From an uncultured Sphingomonadales bacterium (GTDB taxonomy: Bacteria; Pseudomonadota; Alphaproteobacteria; Sphingomonadales; Sphingomonadaceae), in NCBI GenBank assembly GCA_903834285.1, contig CAILIO010000405.1, forward strand, positions 1-43,697: 43,697 nucleotides of DNA, in the 5' to 3' direction. Below are positions 7,436 through 16,493 of this stretch, in pieces. The notes beneath the pieces were generated by a model that was given only the letters and a program-made list of their open reading frames with translations, did no database searches and had not been told where the DNA came from. A program made the position numbers and the translations under genes. Numbering within the stretch: position 1 is the stretch's first letter; every line of letters starts with the position of its first letter.

Positions 7436-8197
7436 TTGCGTCTTTTCGTTTTGCCCATGGGGGATACTTTGCGCGTATTGGCTTTGGCATCGCAGAAGGG
7501 AGGGTCCGGCAAGACGACCTTGTCCGGTCACCTTGCCGTCCAGGCGCAGCGCGCCGGCGCCGGCCCCGTCGTTCTGATCGACATCGATCCGCAAGGCTCG
7601 CTGTCCGACTGGTGGAACGAGCGCGAGGCCGAATACCCCGCTTTTGCGCAGACCACCGTGGCCCGGCTCGCCAGCGATCTGGCCGTGCTGCGCCAGCAGG
7701 GCTTCAAGCTGGCGGTGATCGATACCCCGCCCGCGATCACCATGGCGATCCAGTCTGTGATCTCGGTCGCCGAACTGATCGTGGTGCCGACGCGCCCGAG
7801 TCCGCATGACCTGCGCGCGGTGGGCGCAACGGTTGATCTGTGCGAGCGCGCGGGCAAGCCGCTGATTTTCGTGGTCAATGCCGCGACGCCCAAGGCGCGG
7901 ATCACGTCCGAAGCCGCCGTCGCGCTTTCGCAGCACGGCACGGTCGCGCCGATCACGCTGCACCACCGCACCGATTTTGCCGCCTCGATGATCGATGGCC
8001 GCACGGTGATGGAAGTCGATCCGCGCAGCAAGTCGGCCGCCGAAGTCGAGGCGCTGTGGACGTATATCTCCGAGCGGCTCGAAAAGAATTTCCGCCGCAC
8101 CGTGTTCGCGGTGCCGCAGCCTGGCCATGCCGTACCGGCGATGCCCGGTGCCCCGCGCGGCGCTGGTGGCTTCGGCCGCCGCGTGATCGGCTCCTGA
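7436..8197 (+). CDS. ParA/Soj-type P-loop ATPase (orphan chromosomal)
   Basis: A 253-residue ParA/MinD superfamily ATPase. The deviant Walker A box QKGGSGKTT is at residues 20-28, the A' box LIDIDPQGS at 47-55, and the Walker B VIDTPPA at 94-100. Such ATPases bind DNA non-specifically as ATP dimers and position plasmids, chromosomes or protein clusters. The chosen start is TTG at 7436, because GGAAGGAGA lies just upstream; the ATG at 7457 has no ribosome-binding site. The last ~30 residues are a Gly/Pro/Ala-rich tail. No ParB with an HTH domain is encoded nearby. The next gene, 13 bases on, ends in an RHH-like domain, as in small plasmid partition systems (ParA with ParG-, CopG- or omega-type partners). 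Confidence 0.88.
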   Translation: MRLFVLPMGDTLRVLALASQKGGSGKTTLSGHLAVQAQRAGAGPVVLIDIDPQGSLSDWWNEREAEYPAFAQTTVARLASDLAVLRQQGFKLAVIDTPPAITMAIQSVISVAELIVVPTRPSPHDLRAVGATVDLCERAGKPLIFVVNAATPKARITSEAAVALSQHGTVAPITLHHRTDFAASMIDGRTVMEVDPRSKSAAEVEALWTYISERLEKNFRRTVFAVPQPGHAVPAMPGAPRGAGGFGRRVIGS

Positions 8198-8210
8198 GCG
8201 AAGGATGCCG

Positions 8211-8768
8211 ATGATGAGCGAACCCAAGACTTTCGCCTCGCTGAGCCCGAGTCTGCTGGCCCGCAAGGGTACGGCGCGCCCGGCGATGCGCCCGCAGCTC
8301 CTGCCGCTGACGCAGGAAGACCGCCAGCGGATGGGCTTCGGCTCGGCCTTGCCGGCATACGAGCCTGCGCACATGCCCGCGTTCGATGCCGATGACCTTG
8401 GCTGGAACGATCACGGCGAGGATGTGCCGGCACCTGCGCAGGTTGCCGAAATCATCGCGATCGCGGCGGACCCGCTGCCCGAACCGGAACGGCCCGAAGT
8501 GCTGCGCCGGATCGAATCGCTCGCCGATGTACTCAAGGTCCCGGCCCCGGCCGCCGCAGCCAACCGCCGCGAGCGCGGCACCGCGCTCAAGGAAGGGCGC
8601 AAAGCGGCCTTCACGCTGCGGCTCGATGCGTCGCGCCACTTGCGGCTGCGCCTTGCCTGCACCGTCGACAACCGCAGCGCCCAGCAAATCGTGGTCGAAG
8701 CTCTCGACCGTTTCCTCGAAGCGAAGCCGGGTCTCGAAGACCTTGCCCGCCGTGCCCTTCGTTCCTGA
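8211..8768 (+). CDS. Hypothetical protein with C-terminal ribbon-helix-helix-like domain
   Basis: A protein of about 185 residues that I do not recognise by name. The first ~115 residues are acidic, rich in Pro and probably flexible. A basic linker (ANRRERGTALKEGRKA) leads to FTLRLDASRHLRLRL, a beta-strand plus helix, then NRSAQQIVVEALDRFLEA, a second helix. This order fits a ribbon-helix-helix fold. It follows the ParA-type gene by 13 bases and precedes the SPOR lipoprotein gene, so I infer it is the DNA-binding or adaptor partner of the ATPase. GAAGGA at 8200-8205 serves the ATG at 8211 or 8214; an ATG at 8205 overlaps this site and is unlikely. Confidence 0.7.
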   Translation: MMSEPKTFASLSPSLLARKGTARPAMRPQLLPLTQEDRQRMGFGSALPAYEPAHMPAFDADDLGWNDHGEDVPAPAQVAEIIAIAADPLPEPERPEVLRRIESLADVLKVPAPAAAANRRERGTALKEGRKAAFTLRLDASRHLRLRLACTVDNRSAQQIVVEALDRFLEAKPGLEDLARRALRS

Positions 8769-8796
8769 CGCCGCATCCAGACCGGGACATCACGCC

Positions 8797-10176
8797 ATGA
8801 CCATCGCATACGACAGCAAGACTGACCGGAAGACGGCCTACCGCCTCGCCCGGATGTGCCTGACCACCGCGCTGGTGGCCGGTCTCCTTACCGGTTGCGC
8901 CGCGGGCGGGCCGAACCACGCGAAGTTCGCGTCGAACGCGCAGGCCGCGCTGGGCAAGGGTACACCGGAAAAGGCGATCGCGCTCGCCGAACAGGCCGTG
9001 CTCGCTGACCCGCGCAACGCGGCCTACCGCACGCTGCTGGGCTCGGCCTATCTGCGCGCGGGCCGCTTCGAGGCGGCGCGCCAGGCCTTTGATGAGGCGA
9101 TGCAGCTGGGCGAAGACAGCGGCAAGGCCGCGCTGAGCCTTGCGCTTGCCGATATTGCGCTGGGCAAGGGCAGCGAGGCAGCCGATACGCTCAACACCTA
9201 TCGCGACAGCATTCCCGCGTCCGACTACGGCCTCGCCATGGCGATGGCCGGGCAGACCCAGACCGGCATTACCGCGCTGACCGACGCGCTGCGCGGCGGT
9301 GAGAACACTCCCAAGGTGCGCCAGAACCTCGCCTATGCCTATGCGCTCGATGGCAGCTGGGGCGAAGCCAAGCTGATGGCGCAGCAGGACGTTCCTGCGG
9401 ACAAGCTCAACGAGCGGCTGCAGGCCTGGGCGGTCATGGCGCGGCCGGAAGACACCCGTCGCCGCGTCGCCGCACTGCTGGGCGCACCTGCTACTGCCGA
9501 GGGCGGCCAGCCGACCGCTCTGGCGCTGGCGAACTTTCCCGATGCAACCAAGCTGGCTGCCGAAGCGGCGGCTACGGCCACGACGCAGCAGACCGCGAGC
9601 GGTGATGCAGCCGACCTCGCCAAGGCGGCAGCGACGGCCATGCCTGCGCCTCCGGCCGATGTCGCGGCGCCCCAGCCGGCGCTGGCGGATGCCTCGAGCG
9701 CGCCCGCCGAGGCCAAGATTGCCGCAATCGATGTGCCGCCTGCAGCTGCTCCTGCCCCTGCTCCTGTTCCGGCAGTCGCTGCCGCGCCTGCTGCTCCGCA
9801 GCCGGTGGTTTCGCACGCGGTGGTTCAGCCGGTGCGTGCTTCGCGCACCGCGCATGTCTCAGCTCCGGCAGCGGTGCGTGGCAGCCACGTCGTGCAGCTT
9901 GGCTCGTTTTCCTCGAACGATGGTGCGCAGCGGGCCTGGCGCCACTTCACCGCGCGCAACCGTGGCCTTGCCGGCTATCACAGCCAGATCACGCAGGTGG
10001 CGGTGAACGGCCGCCAGTTCTGGCGGGTTCAGGCGGTGGGCTTCAACGGCTTCGCTTCGGCGCGGCAGATGTGCCAGTCGGTCAAGGCCAAGGGCGGCGT
10101 CTGCCTCGTGATGAGTGATCCCACCGGTGTTTCGCCGCAAGGCCGTCCGACCCCGACGCGCATGGCGCAGCGCTAA
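8797..10176 (+). CDS. TPR-repeat lipoprotein with C-terminal SPOR domain
   Basis: A 459-residue protein. The N-terminal hydrophobic segment ends in a lipobox, LTGC (about residue 32), so it is probably a lipoprotein. TPR-like repeats cover about residues 40-200 (for example AIALAEQAVLADPRNAAYRTLLGSAYLRAGRFEAARQAF, shortened here). A long Ala/Pro-rich linker follows, and the last ~75 residues form a SPOR domain (HVVQLGSFSS ... GGVCLVM) that should bind denuded septal glycan. The ATG at 8797 starts 28 bases after the RHH-like gene stop; the frame is open further upstream but has no initiation signal there. It is the last gene of the parA-like operon and would link it to the cell wall. Confidence 0.85.
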   Translation: MTIAYDSKTDRKTAYRLARMCLTTALVAGLLTGCAAGGPNHAKFASNAQAALGKGTPEKAIALAEQAVLADPRNAAYRTLLGSAYLRAGRFEAARQAFDEAMQLGEDSGKAALSLALADIALGKGSEAADTLNTYRDSIPASDYGLAMAMAGQTQTGITALTDALRGGENTPKVRQNLAYAYALDGSWGEAKLMAQQDVPADKLNERLQAWAVMARPEDTRRRVAALLGAPATAEGGQPTALALANFPDATKLAAEAAATATTQQTASGDAADLAKAAATAMPAPPADVAAPQPALADASSAPAEAKIAAIDVPPAAAPAPAPVPAVAAAPAAPQPVVSHAVVQPVRASRTAHVSAPAAVRGSHVVQLGSFSSNDGAQRAWRHFTARNRGLAGYHSQITQVAVNGRQFWRVQAVGFNGFASARQMCQSVKAKGGVCLVMSDPTGVSPQGRPTPTRMAQR

Positions 10177-10198
10177 GTTTTCCGCAATTGCTTTGATG

Positions 10199-10240
10199 CC
10201 GGCCCGCTTCTCTCCGAGGGAGGCGGGCCGGTTCCGTTTC
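10199..10240. terminator. Hairpin between convergent genes, probable bidirectional terminator
   Basis: CCGGCCCGC (from 10199) pairs with GCGGGCCGG (to 10231), giving nine G/C pairs, followed by TTCCGTTT. It lies between the SPOR lipoprotein gene and the convergent pyrC' gene. The T-run is interrupted. Confidence 0.6.
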
Positions 10241-11468
10241 AGGCGATTCGCGCGCCGCCCTTGAACAGCGCGGTTACGCGGCCTTCGACCGGGCGGCGAT
10301 CGAACGGGGTGTTGCCTGCCGTCGCCGCCATCTTGCTGCGGTCGACGATCCAGGGCCGCTCGGGCTCGACCAGCGCGAGATCGGCTTCGAGGCCCACCTC
10401 GAGCCGCCCGGCGGGGACGCCGAGCAGCGCCGCGGGATTGCCTGCCAGCAGGGCGAAGGCGCGCGCGATGTCGATCCTGCCATCGCGTACGAGCGTGAGT
10501 GTAAGTGGCAGAAGGGTCTCTGCGCCCGCCATGCCGGGTTCGGCATCGGCGAAGGGTAGGCGCTTGTCTTCCGCGCCGCGCGGATCGTGGCCAGAGGCGA
10601 TGACGTCAATCGTGCCGTCGGCGATCGCGGCGATCACGGCCAGCCGGTCCGCATCGCTGCGCAAGGGCGGCGAGAGGCGGCAGAACGTCCGGAATTCGGC
10701 TAGCTCCAGATCGGACAGCATGAAGTGCGCCGGGGTGACGCCTGCGGTGACCCTGACCCCGCGTATCTTGGCGGCGCGGACGAGGTCGAGCGCGGCGGTG
10801 GTCGTCACTTGCCGCAAGTGGAGGCGGCAGCCGGTGAGTTCGGCGAGCGCGATATCGCGCTGCGCGGCCAGCGCCTCGGCCTCGGCGGGGGCGGAGGGCA
10901 GGCCGAGCCGGGTCGCCATTTCGCCCGCGGTGGCTACGGCGCTACCGGCAATTCCGGCATCCTCGGCATGAGTGACCAGCACGAGGCCGAGCATCGCGCA
11001 GTAGCTCATCAGGCGGTGCATCACGCCCGAATCGGCGATCCAGCGGCGGCCGGTGGCGACCGCCTTGGCGCCTGCGTCGCGCATCAGTGCGAGTTCTGCG
11101 AGTTCAACGCCTTCCAGCCCGCGCGTCGCGGCGGCGAGGGGGTGGACCCACATGTCGGGCTTGCCCGATTGCGCAGCGAACCGGACGCGCGCCGGGTGAT
11201 CGAGCGGCGGGCCCTGATCCGGCATCAGCGCGGTGCGGGTGATCCCGCCGAAGTGGAAGGCAGGTTTGTCGATGGCAAAGACGCCGAGATCAACGAGGCC
11301 GGGGGTGATCAGTGCGCCCTTTGCATCGAGGACGTCATCGCCGGTTTCGGGGGTGACATCGCCGAGTGCAGTGATGCGCCCTTCGGCAACGCGCAAGGCG
11401 CCTGGCTGCGGCGCGCCGGTGGGAAGGACGAGCTTGCCGCCGGTGATCGTGAGCGGACGGGGGGTCAT
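10239..11468 (-). CDS. pyrC': Inactive dihydroorotase homologue, aspartate carbamoyltransferase partner (PyrC')
   Basis: A 409-residue amidohydrolase-fold protein aligned over its length with class I dihydroorotase. The metal ligands and catalytic residues are gone. The HxH site reads GVF at residues 62-64, the later His of the 'HVS' motif is Gln220, and the catalytic Asp of 'TDHAP' is Gly in SGHDPRG near 293. His167 in THAED is the only clear remnant. In Pseudomonas and relatives, such a dead PyrC' is needed for assembly of active aspartate carbamoyltransferase. The ATG overlaps the pyrB stop by four bases (ATGA), so the pair is translationally coupled. A true PyrC must be elsewhere in the genome. 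Confidence 0.85.
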   Translation of the reverse strand: MTPRPLTITGGKLVLPTGAPQPGALRVAEGRITALGDVTPETGDDVLDAKGALITPGLVDLGVFAIDKPAFHFGGITRTALMPDQGPPLDHPARVRFAAQSGKPDMWVHPLAAATRGLEGVELAELALMRDAGAKAVATGRRWIADSGVMHRLMSYCAMLGLVLVTHAEDAGIAGSAVATAGEMATRLGLPSAPAEAEALAAQRDIALAELTGCRLHLRQVTTTAALDLVRAAKIRGVRVTAGVTPAHFMLSDLELAEFRTFCRLSPPLRSDADRLAVIAAIADGTIDVIASGHDPRGAEDKRLPFADAEPGMAGAETLLPLTLTLVRDGRIDIARAFALLAGNPAALLGVPAGRLEVGLEADLALVEPERPWIVDRSKMAATAGNTPFDRRPVEGRVTALFKGGARIA

Positions 11469-12493
11469 GCCGCGGCCCCTTCGGCTGCGGCCCAGCCGGT
11501 CACGCCCCGTGCGCGGCGGGTGAGCACATCGAGGCAGGCCATGCGGATCGCGACGCCGCTCTCAACCTGACGGGTGATCAGGCTGCGGGTGGGATGATCG
11601 GCGACCTGGCTGTCGATCTCGATCCCGCGGTTCATGGGACCGGGATGCATAACGAAGACATGGGGCGGCAGTTTCCCGAAGCGTTCGAGCGTCAGGCCGT
11701 AGAGATGGCGATACTCGCGCGGGGACGGGATGAACTGGCCCGACATGCGCTCCTGCTGGAGGCGCAGCATCATCACGACATCCGCCCCTTCGAGCGCGGC
11801 ATCGAAATCGTGGCTGGGCGTAACCCCCATCGCGGCGATTTCGGCGGGCATCAGTGCGGGCGGGGCACAAGCGGTGACGACGGCGCCGAGCGCGGTCAGC
11901 GAGAGAATGTTTGAGCGCGCGACCCGGCTGTGGAGGATATCGCCGCAGATCGTGACCTTGAGGCCGTTGAGATCGCTGCCGGGCGCAAGACCGAGCGCGT
12001 GGCGGATGGTGAGCGCATCAAGCAGCGCCTGCGTCGGGTGCTCGTGGCTGCCGTCGCCCGCGTTGAGCACGGGGCAATCTACCTTGTCGGCGATGAGCTG
12101 CACGGCGCCCGAGCTGGCGTGGCGGATCACAATCGCATCGGCGCGCATGGCGTTCAATGTCATCGCGGTGTCGATCAGCGTCTCGCCCTTCTTCACGCTG
12201 CTGGTCGCGGCATGCATGTTGACGACGTCCGCGCCGAGGCGCTTGCCCGCGATCTCGAACGAGAGGAGCGTGCGCGTGGAGTTCTCGAAGAAGGCGTTGA
12301 TGATGGTGAGGCCCGATAGCACCTCGGCGCGCTTGTGGCGCTGGCGGTTGAGCGCGAGCCACTGCTCGGCCTCGTCGAGCAGGTAAAGGATCTCGTGGCG
12401 CGCAAGATGCGCGATGCCGGTGAGATCGCGGTGCGGGAAGGCGAGACCGCCCGCGGGGTACCGGCCTGCGGCCACTTGGTTCGATGTCGTCAT
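11465..12493 (-). CDS. pyrB: Aspartate carbamoyltransferase catalytic chain
   Basis: A 342-residue cytosolic enzyme that joins carbamoyl phosphate and L-aspartate in the second step of pyrimidine synthesis. The carbamoyl-phosphate loop [13 protein letters not shown] has STRT at residues 72-75. The catalytic loop SSVKKGET is at 99-106 and HPTQALLD at 152-159. Other family elements are [11 protein letters not shown] and the aspartate-binding MRLQQER. The ATG at 12493 was chosen because homologues begin close to it; ATG codons at 12502 and 12532 are alternatives. No pyrI regulatory chain is present. That fits the type in which PyrB assembles with PyrC', encoded by the overlapping downstream gene. 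Confidence 0.93.
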   Translation of the reverse strand: MTTSNQVAAGRYPAGGLAFPHRDLTGIAHLARHEILYLLDEAEQWLALNRQRHKRAEVLSGLTIINAFFENSTRTLLSFEIAGKRLGADVVNMHAATSSVKKGETLIDTAMTLNAMRADAIVIRHASSGAVQLIADKVDCPVLNAGDGSHEHPTQALLDALTIRHALGLAPGSDLNGLKVTICGDILHSRVARSNILSLTALGAVVTACAPPALMPAEIAAMGVTPSHDFDAALEGADVVMMLRLQQERMSGQFIPSPREYRHLYGLTLERFGKLPPHVFVMHPGPMNRGIEIDSQVADHPTRSLITRQVESGVAIRMACLDVLTRRARGVTGWAAAEGAAA

Positions 12494-12577
12494 CGAAACC
12501 ATGCCCCTAGGGTACCTCTTTCGGGCACTCAAGTGTTTCGGCTGGTATCGGCCCGCGACGAGACCTAGATATCCCCC

Positions 12578-14479
12578 ATGAAATTTGCCCGTTCGGTCTG
12601 GAAGATCCTCGTCGCCATAAAGGACGGTCTCGTCCTGCTCCTCCTGCTCCTGTTCTTTGGCGGGCTCTATGCGCTGCTAACACTGCGGCCGACGCCGGGT
12701 TCGGTGCAGGCGGGCGCGCTCTACCTCGCGCTGGAGGGGCCGGTTGTCGAAGAGCGCGCGCGCCTCAAGCCCACGCAGCTGCTGTCAGGCGGCGGGCGCA
12801 CGAAAGCGGTGCAGGAGCGCGATCTGGTGCGTGCGATCGAAGCGGCGGCGACCGACAGCCGGATCAAGGCGGTCGTGCTCGATCTTGAAAGCTTCGGCGG
12901 CGGCAGCCAGGTCGCTATGACGCATGTCGGCGCGGCGATGGACAAGGTCCGCGCGGCGAAGAAGCCGGTGATGGTTCGCGCCGGGCTCTACACCGACGAC
13001 AGCGTGCAGCTTGCCGCGCATGCCAGCGAGGCCTGGGTCGATCCGCTGGGCGGCGCGCTGGTCACCGGGCCAGGCGGCACCAATCTCTATTTCAAGGCGC
13101 TGCTCGACCGGCTCAAGGTCAAGGCGCACGTGTTCAAGGTGGGCACCTACAAGAGTGCGGTCGAGCCGTTCACGCGCGAAAACGCCTCGCCCGAATCGAA
13201 GGAAGCGCTCGGCGCGGTCTATGCGGCGCTGTGGGAGGCTTGGCAGGCGGATGTGAAGAAGGCGCGGCCGAAGGCGAATATCGCGCTGGTGACGAGCGAT
13301 CCGGTCAAGTGGATCGCGGCCTCGGGCGGCGATGCGGCCAAGGCGGCGGTCGCGGCGGGCCTTGTCGACCGGGTTGGCGACAAGGTGGCGTTCGGTGAGC
13401 GCGTGGCCGAAATCGTCGGCAAGGATACCGCGGGCGGCGCGGGTGCATTCAAGGGCACGGCGCTGGCGACGTATCTCGCCGATCGCACGCCTTCGACCGA
13501 GGGCAAGGCGATTGCCGTCGTGACGGTGGCGGGTGAGATCGTCGATGGTGACGCCGGGCCCGGCACGGCAGGCGGCGACCGGATTGCCGAGCTCGTCGAC
13601 AAGGCCGCAGCGAGCGGGGACTACGCGGCACTCGTCGTCCGGGTCGATTCGCCCGGCGGATCGGTGACCGGGGCGGAGCGCATCCGCGCGGCGATCGCGC
13701 GGATGAAGGCGACAAAGATCCCGGTCGCGGTTTCGATGGGCGGCCTTGCGGCGAGCGGCGGCTACTGGGTCTCGACCCCCGGCGACCGCGTGTTTGCCGA
13801 ACCGGCGACGATCACCGGTTCGATCGGCATCTTTGCGATCATCCCGAGCTTCGAGGATGCGCTTGGCAAGGTGGGGATCGGCACCGACGGGGTGCGGACC
13901 ACGCCACTTGCGGGCCAGCCGGACGTTTTCGGCGGCTTTTCGCCGACAGTCGAGGCGCTGATCCAGCAGCAGATCGATTCGGGCTATGCGCGCTTCGTCG
14001 GTCTTGTCGCGGCGGCGCGGCACAAGAGCCCGGCGGATATCGACAAGATCGCGCAAGGGCGCATCTGGGATGGCGGCACCGCCCGGCAATTGGGGCTTGT
14101 CGACGAGTTCGGCGGGATCGATGCGGCATTGGCCTGGGCAGCCAAGGCTGCGGGGGCAAAGACCTGGCATCCGGTCTACCTCGGCGCGCAGGCGGATCCG
14201 CTGGGGGCGCTGCTTGATCAGCTCGCCGACAGCGAAAGCAGCGCGGATACGGCGCATGTGCTTGGCGCGAAAGGCGCAAGCGGCGATTTCGCGACGTTGG
14301 CGGCGCAGCGGCAGGGGATCATGGCGCAGCAGCTCCTCGGCGATCTGTCGCGCCTGCTCGGCGGGGCCGGAGCGCAAGTCTATTGCCTCGAATGCGCCGG
14401 GATGGCGCCCCCGGCTGAGCCCGCCAACACCCCGCTTGCCAGCACCTGGCTGGCGCTGCTCGCGCGGATTGTCGGATAG
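12578..14479 (+). CDS. sppA: Signal peptide peptidase SppA, 67 kDa type
   Basis: A 633-residue inner-membrane serine protease that degrades signal peptides left after secretion. A membrane anchor (residues about 15-37) precedes two tandem S49 domains. The general base is Lys192 ([12 protein letters not shown]) in the first domain; the nucleophile is Ser393 (GLAASGGYW) in the second. This split Ser/Lys dyad is typical of the long E. coli type. The length agrees with the family. The gene is divergent from pyrB with only about 85 bases between starts. The C-terminus ([11 protein letters not shown] onward) extends a little beyond the conserved domain. Confidence 0.93.
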   Translation: MKFARSVWKILVAIKDGLVLLLLLLFFGGLYALLTLRPTPGSVQAGALYLALEGPVVEERARLKPTQLLSGGGRTKAVQERDLVRAIEAAATDSRIKAVVLDLESFGGGSQVAMTHVGAAMDKVRAAKKPVMVRAGLYTDDSVQLAAHASEAWVDPLGGALVTGPGGTNLYFKALLDRLKVKAHVFKVGTYKSAVEPFTRENASPESKEALGAVYAALWEAWQADVKKARPKANIALVTSDPVKWIAASGGDAAKAAVAAGLVDRVGDKVAFGERVAEIVGKDTAGGAGAFKGTALATYLADRTPSTEGKAIAVVTVAGEIVDGDAGPGTAGGDRIAELVDKAAASGDYAALVVRVDSPGGSVTGAERIRAAIARMKATKIPVAVSMGGLAASGGYWVSTPGDRVFAEPATITGSIGIFAIIPSFEDALGKVGIGTDGVRTTPLAGQPDVFGGFSPTVEALIQQQIDSGYARFVGLVAAARHKSPADIDKIAQGRIWDGGTARQLGLVDEFGGIDAALAWAAKAAGAKTWHPVYLGAQADPLGALLDQLADSESSADTAHVLGAKGASGDFATLAAQRQGIMAQQLLGDLSRLLGGAGAQVYCLECAGMAPPAEPANTPLASTWLALLARIVG

Positions 14480-14565
14480 TCACAGCGGTCTCACCGCACC
14501 CTCTTTGGCAAGGCTTGCCCTTTGCCCGGCGCTGCGATAGGGGCGGCGCTCGCTTTTCGCCGGAC

Positions 14566-14650
14566 GCGGGCGTGGCGGAACTGGTAGACGCGCTGGATTT
14601 AGGTTCCAGTATCGCAAGATGTGGGGGTTCGAGTCCCTTCGCCCGCACCA
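14566..14650 (+). tRNA. tRNA-Leu (anticodon UAG)
   Basis: An 85-base tRNA with encoded CCA. The acceptor stem GCGGGCG (14566-14572) pairs with CGCCCGC (14640-14646); A is the discriminator base, followed by CCA. The anticodon stem CTGGA/TCCAG encloses the loop TTTAGGT, giving anticodon TAG (UAG), which reads CUN leucine codons. A long variable arm, as expected for leucine tRNA, precedes the T loop TTCGAGT. It lies between sppA and tig. Confidence 0.96.
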
Positions 14651-14659
14651 GACCCGCCC

Positions 14660-14686
14660 GGCCCAACCGGCACTTGGGCCGTGCCA
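14660..14686 (+). terminator. Hairpin after tRNA-Leu, possible terminator
   Basis: GGCCCAA pairs with TTGGGCC around the 7-base loop CCGGCAC, starting ten bases after the tRNA CCA end. A short TTTT follows a few bases later. It is weak as a Rho-independent terminator. Confidence 0.4.
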
Positions 14687-14763
14687 TTTTCCATGGCGCG
14701 GCCTGAATTGTTGATGCCGCCCCTATGGGCACCACGACGTCGTACGAGAAAGTTGGATCACAG

Positions 14764-16341
14764 ATGCAGATCGTCGAAACCAGCAATGAGGGCCTGAAGC
14801 GCGCCTACGCCCTGACCATCGCTGCGAATGATATCGCCGCGCTTGTCGAGGGTGAGGTCAAGAAGATCACGCCGCAGGTCCGCATGCCCGGCTTCCGCCC
14901 CGGCAAGGTTCCCGCCAATCTCGTGCGCAAGATGCATGGCCCGGCGCTGCACCAGCAGGCGCTGGAAGCCTCGATCCGCGAGGCAATGGACAAGCTCGTC
15001 GCCGAAAAGGGCCTGCGCCCCGCGACTCAGCCCGATGTCGCGCTGGTTGACGGCTATGAGGAAGGCAAGGACGCCGAGCTTACCGTCGCGCTCGAAGTGC
15101 TGCCCGAGATCACCGCGCCCGCCATCGACGGGCTCAAGCTCGAACGCCTGATCATCGAAGTGAGCGACGATGAAGTGGACGACGCAATCGGCCGCATCGC
15201 GCAGGGTCAGAAGCGCTACAACGACGCGCCCGAGGGCACCGTGGCGGCCGATGGCGACCAGTTGGTCATCGATTTTGCCGGGTCGGTGGACGGCGTTGCC
15301 TTTGATGGCGGCACCGCGGCCGATCAGCCGCTCGAGCTCGGCTCGGGCCGTTTCATCCCCGGCTTCGAAGAGCAGCTTGTCGGCGTCAAGGCGGGCGACG
15401 AGCGCACGATCACCGTGACCTTCCCGGCCGACTATCCCGCCGAGAACCTTGCCGGCCAGGATGCCCAGTTTGCGATCACGGTGAAGGCCGTGAAGCAGGC
15501 CGCCGAATTCACCGCGGACGACGAGTTCGCCAAGTCGCTCGGCCTTGAGAGCATCGAGCAACTGCGTGGCCTGATCAAGGGCCAGATCGAGCAGGAAAAC
15601 GGTGGGCTGACGCGCACCGCGATGAAGCGCTCGCTGCTGGACCAGCTTGCCGCCGGCCATGATTTCGCCGTTCCGCCCTCGATGGTGGAAGCCGAGTTCG
15701 CGCAGATCTGGCAGCAGCTGACCAGCGAAGCCGAAAAGGAAGAAGATCCCGCCGCCGCGATGGCCGAGATCGAAAGCGAGAAGGACGATTACCGCAAGAT
15801 CGCCGAGCGCCGCGTGCGCCTCGGCCTGCTCTTGTCGGAAATCGGCCAGGCCAATGGCGTGCAGGTGACCGCGAACGAAATGGAAATGCTGATGCGCCAG
15901 GCCGCGCAGCAGTATCGTGAGCAGGATCGCCAGCGCTTCATCGACTACATCCGTTCAGACGCGCTCGCCGCCGCCCAGCTGCGCGCGCCGCTTTATGAGG
16001 ACAAGGTCGTCGACTTCCTGTTCGACAAGGCCGAAGTGACCGAGCGCAACGTCACGCGCGAGGAACTGCAGGCGGTGATCGAAGCCGACGAGACCGGCAA
16101 GCCCGCCGAGGTGAAGCCCGCCAAGGCAGCACCGAAGAAGGCTGCCAAGAAGGCGAAGGAAGAGGCTCCTGCTGAGGACGCCGCTCTGGTCGAAGCAGAA
16201 GACGACGACAAGCCCGCCAAGAAGGCGCCGGCCAAGAAGAATGTCGCCGAGGAAGCGCCTGCCGCCGAAGCGGCTGCGGACGCCGAAGCGGCTGCTCCCA
16301 AGAAGAAGGCTCCGGCCAAGAAGAAGGCCGCGGACGCCTGA
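14764..16341 (+). CDS. tig: Trigger factor (ribosome-bound chaperone, peptidyl-prolyl isomerase)
   Basis: A 525-residue trigger factor. The N-terminal ribosome-binding domain carries the signature GFRPGKVP near residues 44-51. A FKBP-type isomerase domain (about 150-240) and the C-terminal chaperone arms follow (to about 430). It binds nascent chains at the ribosome exit. The ATG at 14764 matches the usual family start (MQIVETS...); the frame is open to 14725 but that stretch is not conserved-looking. Oddity: the last ~85 residues are an Ala/Lys/Glu-rich, low-complexity tail (blocks such as KPAKAAPKKAAKK) ending in PAKKKAADA, well beyond the ~430-residue E. coli protein. A strong terminator follows. 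Confidence 0.95.
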   Translation: MQIVETSNEGLKRAYALTIAANDIAALVEGEVKKITPQVRMPGFRPGKVPANLVRKMHGPALHQQALEASIREAMDKLVAEKGLRPATQPDVALVDGYEEGKDAELTVALEVLPEITAPAIDGLKLERLIIEVSDDEVDDAIGRIAQGQKRYNDAPEGTVAADGDQLVIDFAGSVDGVAFDGGTAADQPLELGSGRFIPGFEEQLVGVKAGDERTITVTFPADYPAENLAGQDAQFAITVKAVKQAAEFTADDEFAKSLGLESIEQLRGLIKGQIEQENGGLTRTAMKRSLLDQLAAGHDFAVPPSMVEAEFAQIWQQLTSEAEKEEDPAAAMAEIESEKDDYRKIAERRVRLGLLLSEIGQANGVQVTANEMEMLMRQAAQQYREQDRQRFIDYIRSDALAAAQLRAPLYEDKVVDFLFDKAEVTERNVTREELQAVIEADETGKPAEVKPAKAAPKKAAKKAKEEAPAEDAALVEAEDDDKPAKKAPAKKNVAEEAPAAEAAADAEAAAPKKKAPAKKKAADA

Positions 16342-16365
16342 CTTCGGGCTGAACGTTTTGAAAAA

Positions 16366-16402
16366 CCAAAGGGGCGCTCCGGCAACGGGGCGCCCTTTTT
16401 GG
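16366..16402 (+). terminator. Rho-independent terminator of tig
   Basis: GGGCGC (16372-16377) pairs with GCGCCC (16390-16395), extended outward by AAAG pairing with the following TTTTT. The hairpin starts about 25 bases after the tig stop. Confidence 0.85.
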
Positions 16403-16493
16403 TGTGCTCTGGGCATCCGTATTCGCCCGCATTGACCGTGCGAATCGACACATGAGAGATTCTGGCAGGCTCGGCTCCTGGGAGGGACCCCCG

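Noticed and set aside
12785..14377. A 530-residue minus-strand frame within sppA
   Set aside because: Antisense shadow; sppA has complete catalytic motifs on the other strand.
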